The translations under genes were made by a program, and so were the position numbers. Below the pieces are notes generated by a model that saw only the letters and a program-made list of their open reading frames with translations, was not told where the DNA came from and made no database searches. Below, in pieces: positions 6,452 to 14,629 of a stretch of DNA of 64,000 bases. This DNA comes from Halapricum desulfuricans. Its GTDB lineage: Archaea; Halobacteriota; Halobacteria; Halobacteriales; Haloarculaceae. Each line of letters starts with the position of its first letter. The stretch's first letter is position 1. The stretch covers positions 1,426,001 to 1,490,000 of the forward strand of contig NZ_CP064791.1 of assembly GCF_017094465.1 (NCBI RefSeq), given 5' to 3'.

Positions 6452-7831
6452 GTGGGCGAGACAGACACACGTACCTTCACCGCACTGCTCGCCGGGACGG
6501 TAATCGGCGTCTACGCGCTGATCGTTGCCGGCGCAACAGCGGCGATCGCGGACGCGGCCAGTGCCTGCTCGGCCTGGCCGGTCTGTTCACAGCCGCCGTC
6601 GCTCGCCGATCCGACGCTGTTGATCGCCTGGGGCCACCGCGTGACCGCGCTACTGGTCGGGCTGCTCGTCGTCCTGACTGCCGTCGTCGGCTGGCGGGTC
6701 GCACGCCGCAGGCGCGTCAAGTACGCGCTGGCGCTGGCGCTCGCACTCTTCCCGGTGCAGGTCGGCGTCGGTGCCGGCGTCGCGACGACCGGGGGGGTCG
6801 GCGATCTGCCCGCGATTCACCTCGGCGTCGCGGCGTCGATCTTCGGGGCACTTGTCGCTGCGCTGGCGTGGCACCTCGAAACCGGCGCCGACGACGATCA
6901 ACCGGTCTCGACGGATCCCGAGCCCGCGCCGGAACCGGTCGGCGACCTAACAGTGACACGACCGAGCGGGGTCAGGGATACGGTGCGTGCGTACGTCAGT
7001 CTAACCAAGCCGCGGCTGATGTGGCTGCTCAGCCTGGTCGCGGCGGCCGGGATGGCCCTCTCGGCGGAGGGGCCGATCGCGTTCCAGACGGTGCTGGCGA
7101 CGCTCGGCGGCGGCGTGCTGGCGATCGGCTCCAGTGGCACGTTCAATCACGTCCTCGAACGGGACGTCGACCGGCGGATGAACCGCACCGCGGACCGGCC
7201 GCTGACGACCGAGCAGGTTCCGGTCTCGCGCGCGCTGGCGTTCGGGTTCGTACTCGGTGCACTGTCACTCGGTGCGTTCCTGACGGTCAACGTCCTCGCG
7301 GCGGCGCTGGGGCTGGTCGCGATCGTCTTCTACAGCGTCGTGTACACGCTCGTGTTGAAGCCCAATACGGTCCAGAACACCGTCATCGGCGGGCTGGCGG
7401 GCGCACTGCCGGCGCTGATCGGATCGGCGGCCGTCACGGGGACGATCGGGGTTCCCGGGCTGGCGCTCGCACTGGTGATCTTCCTGTGGACGCCCGCCCA
7501 CTTCTACAATCTCGCGCTGGCGTACAAGGACGACTACGCCCGCGCCGGGTTCCCGATGATGCCCGTCGTCCGCGGGGAGGCGACAACCCGAAAGCACATC
7601 CTCTGGTACCTCGGGGCGACGCTGCTGGCGGCGACGGCCGTGACCGCGCTGGCGGACCTGGGTGTGCTCGTGGCTCTCACGACGGTCGCCCTCGGCGCGG
7701 TCTTCCTGTGGATGGTCGTCCGGTTGCACCGCGAACGGACCGAATCGGCGGCGTTTCGTGCCTTTCACGCCTCGAACGCGTATCTGGGTGCGTTCCTCGT
7801 CGCCATCGTGATCGACGCGTTCGCGATCTGA
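6452..7831 (+). CDS. ctaB: heme A synthase-like / protoheme IX farnesyltransferase fusion (CtaA-CtaB)
   Basis: This 459-residue membrane protein makes heme O from protoheme and farnesyl diphosphate. Residues 1-145 form four hydrophobic helices with H62, H123 and a Cys pair C39/C45, resembling half of a CtaA/COX15 heme A synthase. A hydrophilic linker covers 146-178. Residues 180-459 are a full UbiA-type prenyltransferase with NHVLERDVD at 232-240 and DRPL. The start is GTG at 6452. The fusion is a known haloarchaeal arrangement. Divergent coxB and downstream membrane genes suggest an oxidase-assembly cluster. Whether the CtaA-like half is catalytic is unclear. Confidence 0.9.
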   Translation: MGETDTRTFTALLAGTVIGVYALIVAGATAAIADAASACSAWPVCSQPPSLADPTLLIAWGHRVTALLVGLLVVLTAVVGWRVARRRRVKYALALALALFPVQVGVGAGVATTGGVGDLPAIHLGVAASIFGALVAALAWHLETGADDDQPVSTDPEPAPEPVGDLTVTRPSGVRDTVRAYVSLTKPRLMWLLSLVAAAGMALSAEGPIAFQTVLATLGGGVLAIGSSGTFNHVLERDVDRRMNRTADRPLTTEQVPVSRALAFGFVLGALSLGAFLTVNVLAAALGLVAIVFYSVVYTLVLKPNTVQNTVIGGLAGALPALIGSAAVTGTIGVPGLALALVIFLWTPAHFYNLALAYKDDYARAGFPMMPVVRGEATTRKHILWYLGATLLAATAVTALADLGVLVALTTVALGAVFLWMVVRLHRERTESAAFRAFHASNAYLGAFLVAIVIDAFAI

Positions 7832-7832
7832 T

Positions 7833-8504
7833 ATGGCCACGCATACCTCCGACTGGCGCGACCGGCTGCGACCCGCCCCCGCGACCGCGCGCTGGGCACT
7901 CATCGTCGTCAACGCCGAGTTGCTGGTCCTGTGGCTGTGGTACCTGACCACCCAGCCGCAGTTCAACTCCCTGCTGGGAGTGCGGTACGTCCTCTATCCG
8001 TTCGTCTGGATCAACGTCGGTCTGTGGGCGCTCGTCCGGACGACACCCACGCCCGCGCTGTCGCGTCGGCGTGCTCTCGCCGGCGTACTCGCGGCAGGGT
8101 ACTTCCTGGTGCTGGCGTACGTCGGGGGACTGGTCGGGGCCGGGACCCACCACACAGTTGCGCCGAGCGTCGCGCTCGGGACGCCGCCTGGGTTCAGTCC
8201 GGCCGTACTGTACGACGGTGGACTCCTCAAGCTAACCCTCATTCCGTACAAGCTGATCGGCTACCTCGCGCTGGCGTATCTGGTCTACGTGACGGTCATC
8301 GACGCGGCTGGCTCGGCCGTCACGGGCGTGCTGGGGCTGTTCTCCTGTATCTCCTGCACGTGGCCGATCATCGCGGCCGCCGTCACGGGGACGATCGGCG
8401 GCGGTGCGGCGATCGCCGGCGCGGTCTACGCCGGTGGATACGACCTCTCGGTGGCCGTCTTCGTACTTACTGTGGGGTTGCTGTACTGGCGGCCGACGAG
8501 GTGA
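7833..8504 (+). CDS. haloarchaeal multi-pass membrane protein (oxidase cluster)
   Basis: The 223-residue protein has about six hydrophobic segments and short polar ends. A conserved-looking FSCISCTWPI stretch contains two cysteines, at about residues 170 and 173. It starts one base after the ctaB stop and precedes an ABC exporter, so it is very likely co-transcribed with heme O synthesis. Genes of this kind (DUF7546-like, by memory) follow ctaB in other haloarchaea. The cysteine pair in a membrane segment could take part in copper or heme handling, but that is speculation. Confidence 0.75.
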   Translation: MATHTSDWRDRLRPAPATARWALIVVNAELLVLWLWYLTTQPQFNSLLGVRYVLYPFVWINVGLWALVRTTPTPALSRRRALAGVLAAGYFLVLAYVGGLVGAGTHHTVAPSVALGTPPGFSPAVLYDGGLLKLTLIPYKLIGYLALAYLVYVTVIDAAGSAVTGVLGLFSCISCTWPIIAAAVTGTIGGGAAIAGAVYAGGYDLSVAVFVLTVGLLYWRPTR

Positions 8505-8557
8505 CGAGGCCTGCCGGAACCGAACCGGCTTTGACTCTTGTACTCTGAATCAGCCGT

Positions 8558-9517
8558 ATGACTGACGTGGTCGTCGCTAGCGACGTGGCTCGTTCCTACG
8601 GCGATACGGTCGCGCTCGATGGCGTTTCACTGACGGTCGGCGAAGGCGACGTGCTGGGGTTGGTCGGACCCAACGGCGCGGGCAAGACCACGCTCGTCCG
8701 TGCGCTGACGGGCACGACCGACGCCGAGGGGACGGTACGACTGTTCGGCGAGTCACCCCAGTCAGTCGATCGGTCCCGGATCGGGCTCCTGCCGCAATCG
8801 TTCGACCCGCCCGCGCGACTGTCGGCCCGGGAGCTGATCACGTACTACGGGGGACTGTACGATCACTCGCGGGAGACGAACGCAGTCTTGGCTGACGTCG
8901 GACTCGAAGACGCCGCCGAAACCGCCTACGAAAACCTCTCCGGGGGCCAGAAACGCCGGGTGTGTGTCGGGGTGACGCTAGTCAACGACCCGGACTTGCT
9001 CGTGCTGGACGAGCCGACGACCGGAATTGACCCCGCGGGACGGCGCGCTGTCTGGCGGTTGCTCGAAGGGCTCACCGACGGCGGCACGACGATCGTGTTG
9101 ACGACCCACTACATGGCCGAGGTCGAGCGACTGGCCGATCGCGTCGGCCTGCTCGCCGACGGGCGATTGCTGGCACTGGATTCGCCGGACGCACTGATCG
9201 AGCGATACGGCGAGCGGCCCCGGCTCGTGATCGACCTCACGGACGAGTTGACGGGGGCGCCGTCGATCGGGTTCGAGACGACGGTCCGGGACGGGCAACT
9301 CGTCGTCCACGACGTGTCACCGACGGAGATCGGCCGGGTGGTCGATCGGCTGGCCGCCGCCGGCGTCGAGCCCGAATCGCTGGCCTGGCGCGAACCGGAC
9401 ATGGAGGACGTCTACCTCGAAATAGCGGATACGGCAGTCGGGTACAGCGGGGACCCGGTCGATCCGGCCGAGCTGGACGCCGGTGGGCCGGTCAGAGCCG
9501 ACGGGGGCGAGCCATGA
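8558..9517 (+). CDS. ABC-2 type exporter ATP-binding protein
   Basis: This 319-residue ATPase has Walker A GPNGAGKTT (residues 37-45), signature LSGGQKRR (about 128-135) and Walker B LLVLDEPTTGIDP, all intact. A C-terminal accessory domain (about residues 215-319) is typical of DrrA/NatA/CcmA-like exporters. It overlaps the permease gene by 4 nt (ATGA) and follows ctaB and its membrane neighbour, so it may serve heme or copper handling for the oxidase. The substrate cannot be read from sequence. The ATG at 8558 follows a 53-nt spacer. Confidence 0.87.
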   Translation: MTDVVVASDVARSYGDTVALDGVSLTVGEGDVLGLVGPNGAGKTTLVRALTGTTDAEGTVRLFGESPQSVDRSRIGLLPQSFDPPARLSARELITYYGGLYDHSRETNAVLADVGLEDAAETAYENLSGGQKRRVCVGVTLVNDPDLLVLDEPTTGIDPAGRRAVWRLLEGLTDGGTTIVLTTHYMAEVERLADRVGLLADGRLLALDSPDALIERYGERPRLVIDLTDELTGAPSIGFETTVRDGQLVVHDVSPTEIGRVVDRLAAAGVEPESLAWREPDMEDVYLEIADTAVGYSGDPVDPAELDAGGPVRADGGEP

Positions 9518-10263
9518 GTCGGACCGGACGGCTTCGAGCCTCCTCGCGGGCGGCGGCGCTGTCCTTTCTCCGGCGGCGCACGGCCGTGTTTTTCACCTTC
9601 CTGTTCCCACTGTTGATCGTCCTCATCTTCGGTGCGCTGATCGAGACGGGGGCGGGCGGTGGCGGACTGTTCGCCGAGCCGCCTGGCTATTACGTGCCTG
9701 GGTATCTCGCCGTCGTCGTGTTGTTCACGCCGCTGTCACGGGTCGGAAGCGAAGTCGCACGCCACCGCGAGGGCAACCGCTTCGAGAAGCTGGCGACCAC
9801 GCCGCTGCGGCGCTGGGAGTGGCTGTTCGCCCAGACGCTCGTCAACGTCGCCGTCATCGGGTTGGCCGCGCTGCTGCTGCTCGCGTTGCTGGTCGTGGTC
9901 ACCGGCGCGGAGATTACTCTCTCGCCGCTGCTGATTCCGTTCGTCGTCGCCGGCGTGGCGCTGTTTTGCGGGATCGGTGCGCTGATCGGGGCGCTCGCCG
10001 ACTCCCAGGACGGCGTCATCGCGACCAGCAACGCGATCGCGCTCCCGCTTCTGTTCCTCTCGGAGACGTTCGCGCCGCCGTCGCTCCTGCCGGCGTGGTT
10101 CCGCCCGGCGCTGGAGCTATCGCCGCTGACGTACTTCTCGCGGGGCGTGCGCGCGGCGACGTTCGACTCGTCGGGGGATCCGCTCGCGAACCTCGCGGTC
10201 CTGATCGGCCTCGCGGCCCTCGCGCTGGCGGTCGGCGCGCTGGCGCTGCCGCGAGTCGACTGA
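9514..10263 (+). CDS. ABC-2 type exporter permease
   Basis: The 249-residue protein has six predicted membrane helices. An N-terminal cytoplasmic stretch contains RRTAVFFTFLFPLLIV, and a FLSETFAPPSLLPAWF loop precedes the final helices, as in ABC-2 (DrrB/YadH-like) permeases. It pairs with the ATPase immediately upstream, which it overlaps by 4 nt. Together they would form a homodimeric exporter. The position after ctaB suggests a role with respiratory-oxidase biogenesis, though this is contextual. Confidence 0.85.
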   Translation: MSRTGRLRASSRAAALSFLRRRTAVFFTFLFPLLIVLIFGALIETGAGGGGLFAEPPGYYVPGYLAVVVLFTPLSRVGSEVARHREGNRFEKLATTPLRRWEWLFAQTLVNVAVIGLAALLLLALLVVVTGAEITLSPLLIPFVVAGVALFCGIGALIGALADSQDGVIATSNAIALPLLFLSETFAPPSLLPAWFRPALELSPLTYFSRGVRAATFDSSGDPLANLAVLIGLAALALAVGALALPRVD

Positions 10264-10318
10264 TTGTCAGAAATGTACCGGAGTTTTCAACCCCCGTCCC
10301 TAATGGACGATACAGCAA

Positions 10319-11374
10319 ATGGCCGATACTTCGGAACGCATCGACCCCTCGACGGTAGAGCGCGATCTCGCCTGGAGCCACGAGATCGTCCAGGAGGTCT
10401 CCCGGACCTTCGCGATCACGATCGACGTCCTCGAAGAGCCGATGTCCTCGTCCATCTGTGTGGGATATCTTCTCTGTCGAATTCCGGACACGATCGAGGA
10501 CGCGGGCCACATCCCTGCCGAGCGGAAGGGACAGCTACTCCGAACGTACGACGCGGTACTCGATCCGGACGACCCGACGACCGCCGAGCGATTCGAGACG
10601 GACGTCCGGGAGTGGATTCCGGACGAGCGGAACGCGGACTGGGACCTCGTCGCCCAGACTGAACGGGTCGTCCGCGTGTTCCGGGCACAGCCGGACCGGA
10701 TTCAGGACGCGATCCGACCGCCGGCTCGCGAACTCGTCGGCGGAATGGTGACGTTCGTCGAGCGGTACGCGTCCGAGGACGGACTGCGTCTGCAGGCGCG
10801 TCAGGAGCTCCACGAGTACTGCCACTACGCCGCCGGGACGGTCGGCGAACTCGTGACGAATCTGGTCTGCGACGAGGAGACACCCACCGAGACCCGCGGT
10901 CCGCTCGAAGACAACGCCGAGGCGTTCGGGCTCGCACTCCAGCTAGTGAACATCACGAAGGATGTCGGCGCGGACTTCCAGGCGGAAAACAACGTCTATC
11001 TGCCCGCCGACGAACTGGCCGACGAAGGGGTCGACCAGGACGAACTTGACGATCCGGACAACGTCGACGGCGTCGTCTCGGTCGTCCGGCGCACGATCGA
11101 CGACGCACGCGCGTATCTCGACGACGCCCAGACGTGGCTCGAACACGTCCCCGAGCGGGCGGGCAACCGTACCGCCGGCTGGGCGATTCCGTATCTGCTG
11201 GCAGTCGGCACGCTCCGGGAGGTCGAGTCACGGCCCGAGGACGTGCTTCATCCGGACGGCGTGAAGGTCTCCCGCCAGGAAGTCGGCGCCGTCATCGAGG
11301 CCTGCGTGGGCGGCATCGACGCCGAGAGGCTCGCGAGGCTGCGCCGAGAGATCGCGGCCGAGCCGCTGGCCTAG
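10319..11374 (+). CDS. squalene synthase (squalene/phytoene synthase family)
   Basis: The 351-residue enzyme condenses two farnesyl diphosphates. Both Asp-rich metal-diphosphate motifs are visible: DTIED at 57-61 and DVGAD at 215-219 within LVNITKDVGADF. Downstream NNVYLP matches squalene synthase rather than phytoene synthase. The TCHYAAGTVGE-like stretch near 168-177 is also conserved. Haloarchaea use squalene as a membrane lipid component. The gene stands alone, 55 nt after the ABC permease, and is convergent with the AmmeMemo gene. Dehydrosqualene synthase is a less likely alternative. Confidence 0.88.
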   Translation: MADTSERIDPSTVERDLAWSHEIVQEVSRTFAITIDVLEEPMSSSICVGYLLCRIPDTIEDAGHIPAERKGQLLRTYDAVLDPDDPTTAERFETDVREWIPDERNADWDLVAQTERVVRVFRAQPDRIQDAIRPPARELVGGMVTFVERYASEDGLRLQARQELHEYCHYAAGTVGELVTNLVCDEETPTETRGPLEDNAEAFGLALQLVNITKDVGADFQAENNVYLPADELADEGVDQDELDDPDNVDGVVSVVRRTIDDARAYLDDAQTWLEHVPERAGNRTAGWAIPYLLAVGTLREVESRPEDVLHPDGVKVSRQEVGAVIEACVGGIDAERLARLRREIAAEPLA

Positions 11375-11401
11375 GGGCCGGACGACTTTCTGTGTAGTGC
11401 A

Positions 11402-12913
11402 CTATCGGATCGCGGCGCTGCAGTACCCGACGACACGCCCCGGCGAGCCCGCCGTGTCGCCGCTGGTCGCGTAGGTGAGCACATCGCCCGAATCAGCACC
11501 GCGCTCGCGAGCGGCACGCAGGGCTGCCACGGTCGCCCACGGTCCGCACATCGAGTGGCCACTCGCCACGCGCCGGGCGATCGCGTCCGTGTCGAGCGCC
11601 TCGATCGCCTCGCGGATCGGACGGTCGGCCTCGCGGGCGGCGTCGTGGGACTGATAGTGTGTCAGGTCCGTCGAAGCCACGATGATTGCGTCCCGCCCGG
11701 CTCGATCGATGGCCGACGAGAGCGTCGCGCCGAGCGATGCAGCCCGATCGTGGCCGATCGCTCCGAGACAGATCGGGACGATCGAGACGTCCGCGAGGAC
11801 GTGCTGCAGGAACGGGACCTGCACCTCGACGGAGTGTTCAGTCTCGTGTGCGACCGCGTCGAACGTCGCGCCGTCCGCGCCGTCGACGACAGCCTGCGCC
11901 AGGCCCCGATCGACCGACGTCTCGCCCAGCGGCGTTCGCCACCGATCGCTCGGGGCGACGGCCACGTCCGCACCGACCCGGCGATGGTTCGGTCCGAGTA
12001 CGACCACGGTCTCCGGTTTCGAGCGGTGGGCGATCGTCGCGTAGCTGTGGGCGGCGACCGGGCCCGAGTAGGGGTAGCCGGCGTGCGGGGCGACCAGCGC
12101 GAGCGGGCGCGAGTCGCCCTCGTGGTCGGCCAGCGCGCCGGGGCCGATCTCGTGGGTGAAGCTCTCGCGGAGTTGCGTTCGCAGTGTGTCCGGATCGTCG
12201 GCGTAGAACTCGCCTGCGACGGCCGGTTCCCTGACCGTTCCGCCGTCGGTTCGAGGTTGCGCTCCGCCCGCGTCGCGCTGGCCGGCATCTGACGGCCGGC
12301 CGAGAGGTCGCTCGACAACTGTGCCTCGTGGCCGTGCTTCCGAGAACACCTGGCCGGTGAATCGCTCGATGTCGACAGTACCCCCACGCCAGACATCGGG
12401 CGACAGCCCCGCCTTCCGACAGGCCTCGTCGAGAAACGTCTCGGCGTCCCAGTCCTGATCGACAGCGACCTGCGGCAGGAGAAGCCCGCGCGCGCGACCG
12501 CGCTGGACGATCAGCCCGTGTGTGCCAACCTCGACGTGCTCGGGGTCCGTGGTCGGGAGCGGTTCGGGCTCCGAGAGGACGGATACCGAAACCGTCACGT
12601 TACCGAGCTCGTCCGGTTTGACTGCCGACACGCGTGGATCGTGTAACGCGGCATCGACCGCGGCGTCGACGACAACTGTTCCGAGCGGTTCGTCCGGGGC
12701 CGGCCGACCGATGCAGCCCCGCAAGCGCCCGCCGCGTTTGATCGTGACGAAGCTCCCTCGGATCACCCGAAGACGATCGCTCGGCGGATCCAGCGACGGC
12801 GTCGATTCGCCGTCGGCAGTGACGGCGTCCTCGATCGCCTGTCTGGCGCGCGATACCACTTCTCGACCCGCGTCGGGGTCGAATCGATCCGTGGGAGACG
12901 TGCTCTCTGACAT
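11402..12913 (-). CDS. AmmeMemoRadiSam system fused A-B protein (AMMECR1 + MEMO1)
   Basis: This 503-residue protein joins two domains found as separate proteins in many organisms. Residues about 15-195 are an AMMECR1 domain with LRGCIG at 64-69. After a disordered linker (196-225), residues 226-503 are a MEMO1-like domain with PHAGY (His277), GPNH, EHSVEVQ and MCGP, the His/Cys residues of the metal site. Such proteins occur beside a radical SAM enzyme, as here (22-nt gap, same strand), in the AmmeMemoRadiSam set. Its biochemical product is not settled; MEMO1 relatives bind metals and resemble class III extradiol dioxygenases. Confidence 0.9.
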   Translation of the reverse strand: MSESTSPTDRFDPDAGREVVSRARQAIEDAVTADGESTPSLDPPSDRLRVIRGSFVTIKRGGRLRGCIGRPAPDEPLGTVVVDAAVDAALHDPRVSAVKPDELGNVTVSVSVLSEPEPLPTTDPEHVEVGTHGLIVQRGRARGLLLPQVAVDQDWDAETFLDEACRKAGLSPDVWRGGTVDIERFTGQVFSEARPRGTVVERPLGRPSDAGQRDAGGAQPRTDGGTVREPAVAGEFYADDPDTLRTQLRESFTHEIGPGALADHEGDSRPLALVAPHAGYPYSGPVAAHSYATIAHRSKPETVVVLGPNHRRVGADVAVAPSDRWRTPLGETSVDRGLAQAVVDGADGATFDAVAHETEHSVEVQVPFLQHVLADVSIVPICLGAIGHDRAASLGATLSSAIDRAGRDAIIVASTDLTHYQSHDAAREADRPIREAIEALDTDAIARRVASGHSMCGPWATVAALRAARERGADSGDVLTYATSGDTAGSPGRVVGYCSAAIR

Positions 12914-12935
12914 GATTTCACTGGTGGATCGAGTC

Positions 12936-13988
12936 TCAGAACGCGCGACGGCGGCGACCGTCCGACGGTCCGTGTGGTGACCCCACGATCGGAATCTCCC
13001 GGCCGCACTGCGGACAGGCGCCGTCTTCGAGGTCGATGCTCCGAACCGCGAATCCCTTCCGCTCGATCAGGAGTCGGCCACAGCCCGGGCAGTAGGTCGA
13101 CTCGCTCTCGTGGCCGGGGACGTTCCCGCTGTAGACGTATTCCAGGCCGACTTCGGTGGCGATCTCCATCGCGCGCTCGATCGTCTCGATCGGCGTCGGC
13201 GGGACGTCGGTGAGCTTGTAATCCGGGTGGAACCGGGAGACGTGCACCGGGGTCTCGGTGCCGACGTCCTCGGCGATCCACGCCATGCGCTCGCGGAGGC
13301 TCGTCTCGTCGTCGTTTTCGCCGGGGATGACGAGATTCGTCACCTCGACGTGGACGTCCCTCTCGGCGAACCGTTCGACGGTCTCGAAGATCGGTTCGGG
13401 ATCCGGGACGCCGGCGTGTTCGCGGTAGAACTCCCGGTCGCCCTTGATGTCGACGTTGATCGCGTCGAGGTGGGGCGCGAGCGTGTCGACCGTCTCGGGG
13501 CGCATGTAGCCGTTCGAGACGAACACCTGCAGCGCGTCGTCGGGCGACGCCCGCATGGTGTCCAGCGCGTACTCCATGAAGATCGTCGGTTCAGTGTAGG
13601 TGTAAGCCAGCCCGTCGGCGTCGCCGACCTCGATCCGACCGGCCAGCTCCGCGGGCGGCCGCTCGTGCTCGGGCACGTCCTCGTACTCGATGGCGATGCG
13701 ATAGTTCTGACAGAAGTCACACTGCAGGTTACAGCCCTTTGTGGCGACCGAGAGCACGTCGGCACCGGGCGCGACGTGAAAGAGGGGCTTCTTCTCGATC
13801 GGATCGATCGAGGTCGAGACCGCCCGTCCGTAGCTTGTCAGATACAGGCGACCGTCACGGTTCTCGCGGACGCCACAGACGCCGCGTTCGCCCTCCGGGA
13901 CCACGCAGGTCCGCGGACAGACCCGACAGCGGACGGTCCCGTCACCGACCTGGTCGTAGTGTTCGGTCTCCCGTGGGGTGAGGGTCAT
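12936..13988 (-). CDS. AmmeMemoRadiSam system radical SAM enzyme
   Basis: This 350-residue radical SAM protein has the [4Fe-4S] motif C86-x3-C90-x2-C93 (CNLQCDFC). An N-terminal Cys set (C21, C24, C28, C38) and a C-terminal zinc-ribbon-like pair of knuckles (YCPGC, CPQCG) flank the TIM-barrel, as in the PflA-related AmmeMemoRadiSam family. The same frame is open to 14555, but this extension runs through the left end of the neighbouring IS element. The ATG at 13986-13988 (MTLTPRETEHYD) is therefore chosen. It lies upstream of and presumably in operon with the A-B fusion. Role: unknown modification of protein or substrate, by analogy with activases. Confidence 0.9.
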   Translation of the reverse strand: MTLTPRETEHYDQVGDGTVRCRVCPRTCVVPEGERGVCGVRENRDGRLYLTSYGRAVSTSIDPIEKKPLFHVAPGADVLSVATKGCNLQCDFCQNYRIAIEYEDVPEHERPPAELAGRIEVGDADGLAYTYTEPTIFMEYALDTMRASPDDALQVFVSNGYMRPETVDTLAPHLDAINVDIKGDREFYREHAGVPDPEPIFETVERFAERDVHVEVTNLVIPGENDDETSLRERMAWIAEDVGTETPVHVSRFHPDYKLTDVPPTPIETIERAMEIATEVGLEYVYSGNVPGHESESTYCPGCGRLLIERKGFAVRSIDLEDGACPQCGREIPIVGSPHGPSDGRRRRAF

Positions 13989-14111
13989 ATCGGCTCTGGC
14001 GGAACTAGCCGTGCCAGCGACATTAAGCGCGCCGCGGGCTCTCAGTCCCTGAAAACGAATCAGCGTGCCGGGTCTCGCAGCTAGCAGTCTATCTTTTTTC
14101 AAGGCGAGAAT

Positions 14112-14129
14112 CCCGCTCTTTAGGGCGGG
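14112..14129 (+). repeat. IS left-end subterminal hairpin
   Basis: CCCGCTC (14112-14118), loop TTTA, GGGCGGG (14123-14129) form a 7-bp stem with one G-T pair. It has the same loop as the right-end hairpin. TnpA of this family recognises such imperfect hairpins in single-stranded DNA. Confidence 0.75.
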
Positions 14130-14234
14130 CGTGAAGCCGACAACTGCCTCATGTTCCACCGTCGGTTGCAGGCCGAATACCCCACGACGGCAAACCTTTA
14201 TTAGAATTGGATATGCAGAAATCAGTACGGCCAA

Positions 14235-14627
14235 ATGAAGTACAACCTCGAAAAAGGGTCGCACACGGTCTACGCGCTCCAATATCACTTTGTGACCGTC
14301 ACAAAGTACCGCGCGGACATCCTCACCGACGAGATAGCCGAACGCATCGGTGAGATTGCCAGCGACATCTCCGAGGACTTCGGCGTGAGCATCCAGAACG
14401 TCAACGGCGGTTCCGACCACGTTCACATCCTGTTCACGGCGAAGCCCACCACGAACCTCACCAAGTTCATCAACTCGCTCAAAGGCGTCTCGTCTCGCAA
14501 GATTCGGGACGAGCACCCCGAGACTCTGCAGGCGCTCGACAGCGCGTTCTGGCAACCGGGATACTTCCTCGCCACCACCGGACAGGTGAGCATCGACGTG
14601 CTGATGGAGTACGTGGAGGAACAGTAG
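14235..14627 (+). CDS. tnpA: IS200/IS605 transposase TnpA (Y1 HUH)
   Basis: The 130-residue transposase cuts and joins single-stranded IS ends. The HUH motif is H62-V-H64 in GSDHVHIL, and the nucleophilic tyrosine is Y126 in VLMEYVEE. The length is normal for the family, with no frameshift. An AT-rich box CTTTATTA at about 14197-14204 lies some 30 nt before the ATG. The stop codon is two bases before the tnpB start, so the pair is one transcript. Confidence 0.94.
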   Translation: MKYNLEKGSHTVYALQYHFVTVTKYRADILTDEIAERIGEIASDISEDFGVSIQNVNGGSDHVHILFTAKPTTNLTKFINSLKGVSSRKIRDEHPETLQALDSAFWQPGYFLATTGQVSIDVLMEYVEEQ

Positions 14628-14629
14628 CG

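Noticed and set aside
13989-14555. N-terminal extension of the radical SAM frame to 539 residues
   Set aside because: The extra part crosses the left end of the IS element and its tnpA gene. The family N-terminus starts at MTLTPRETEH.
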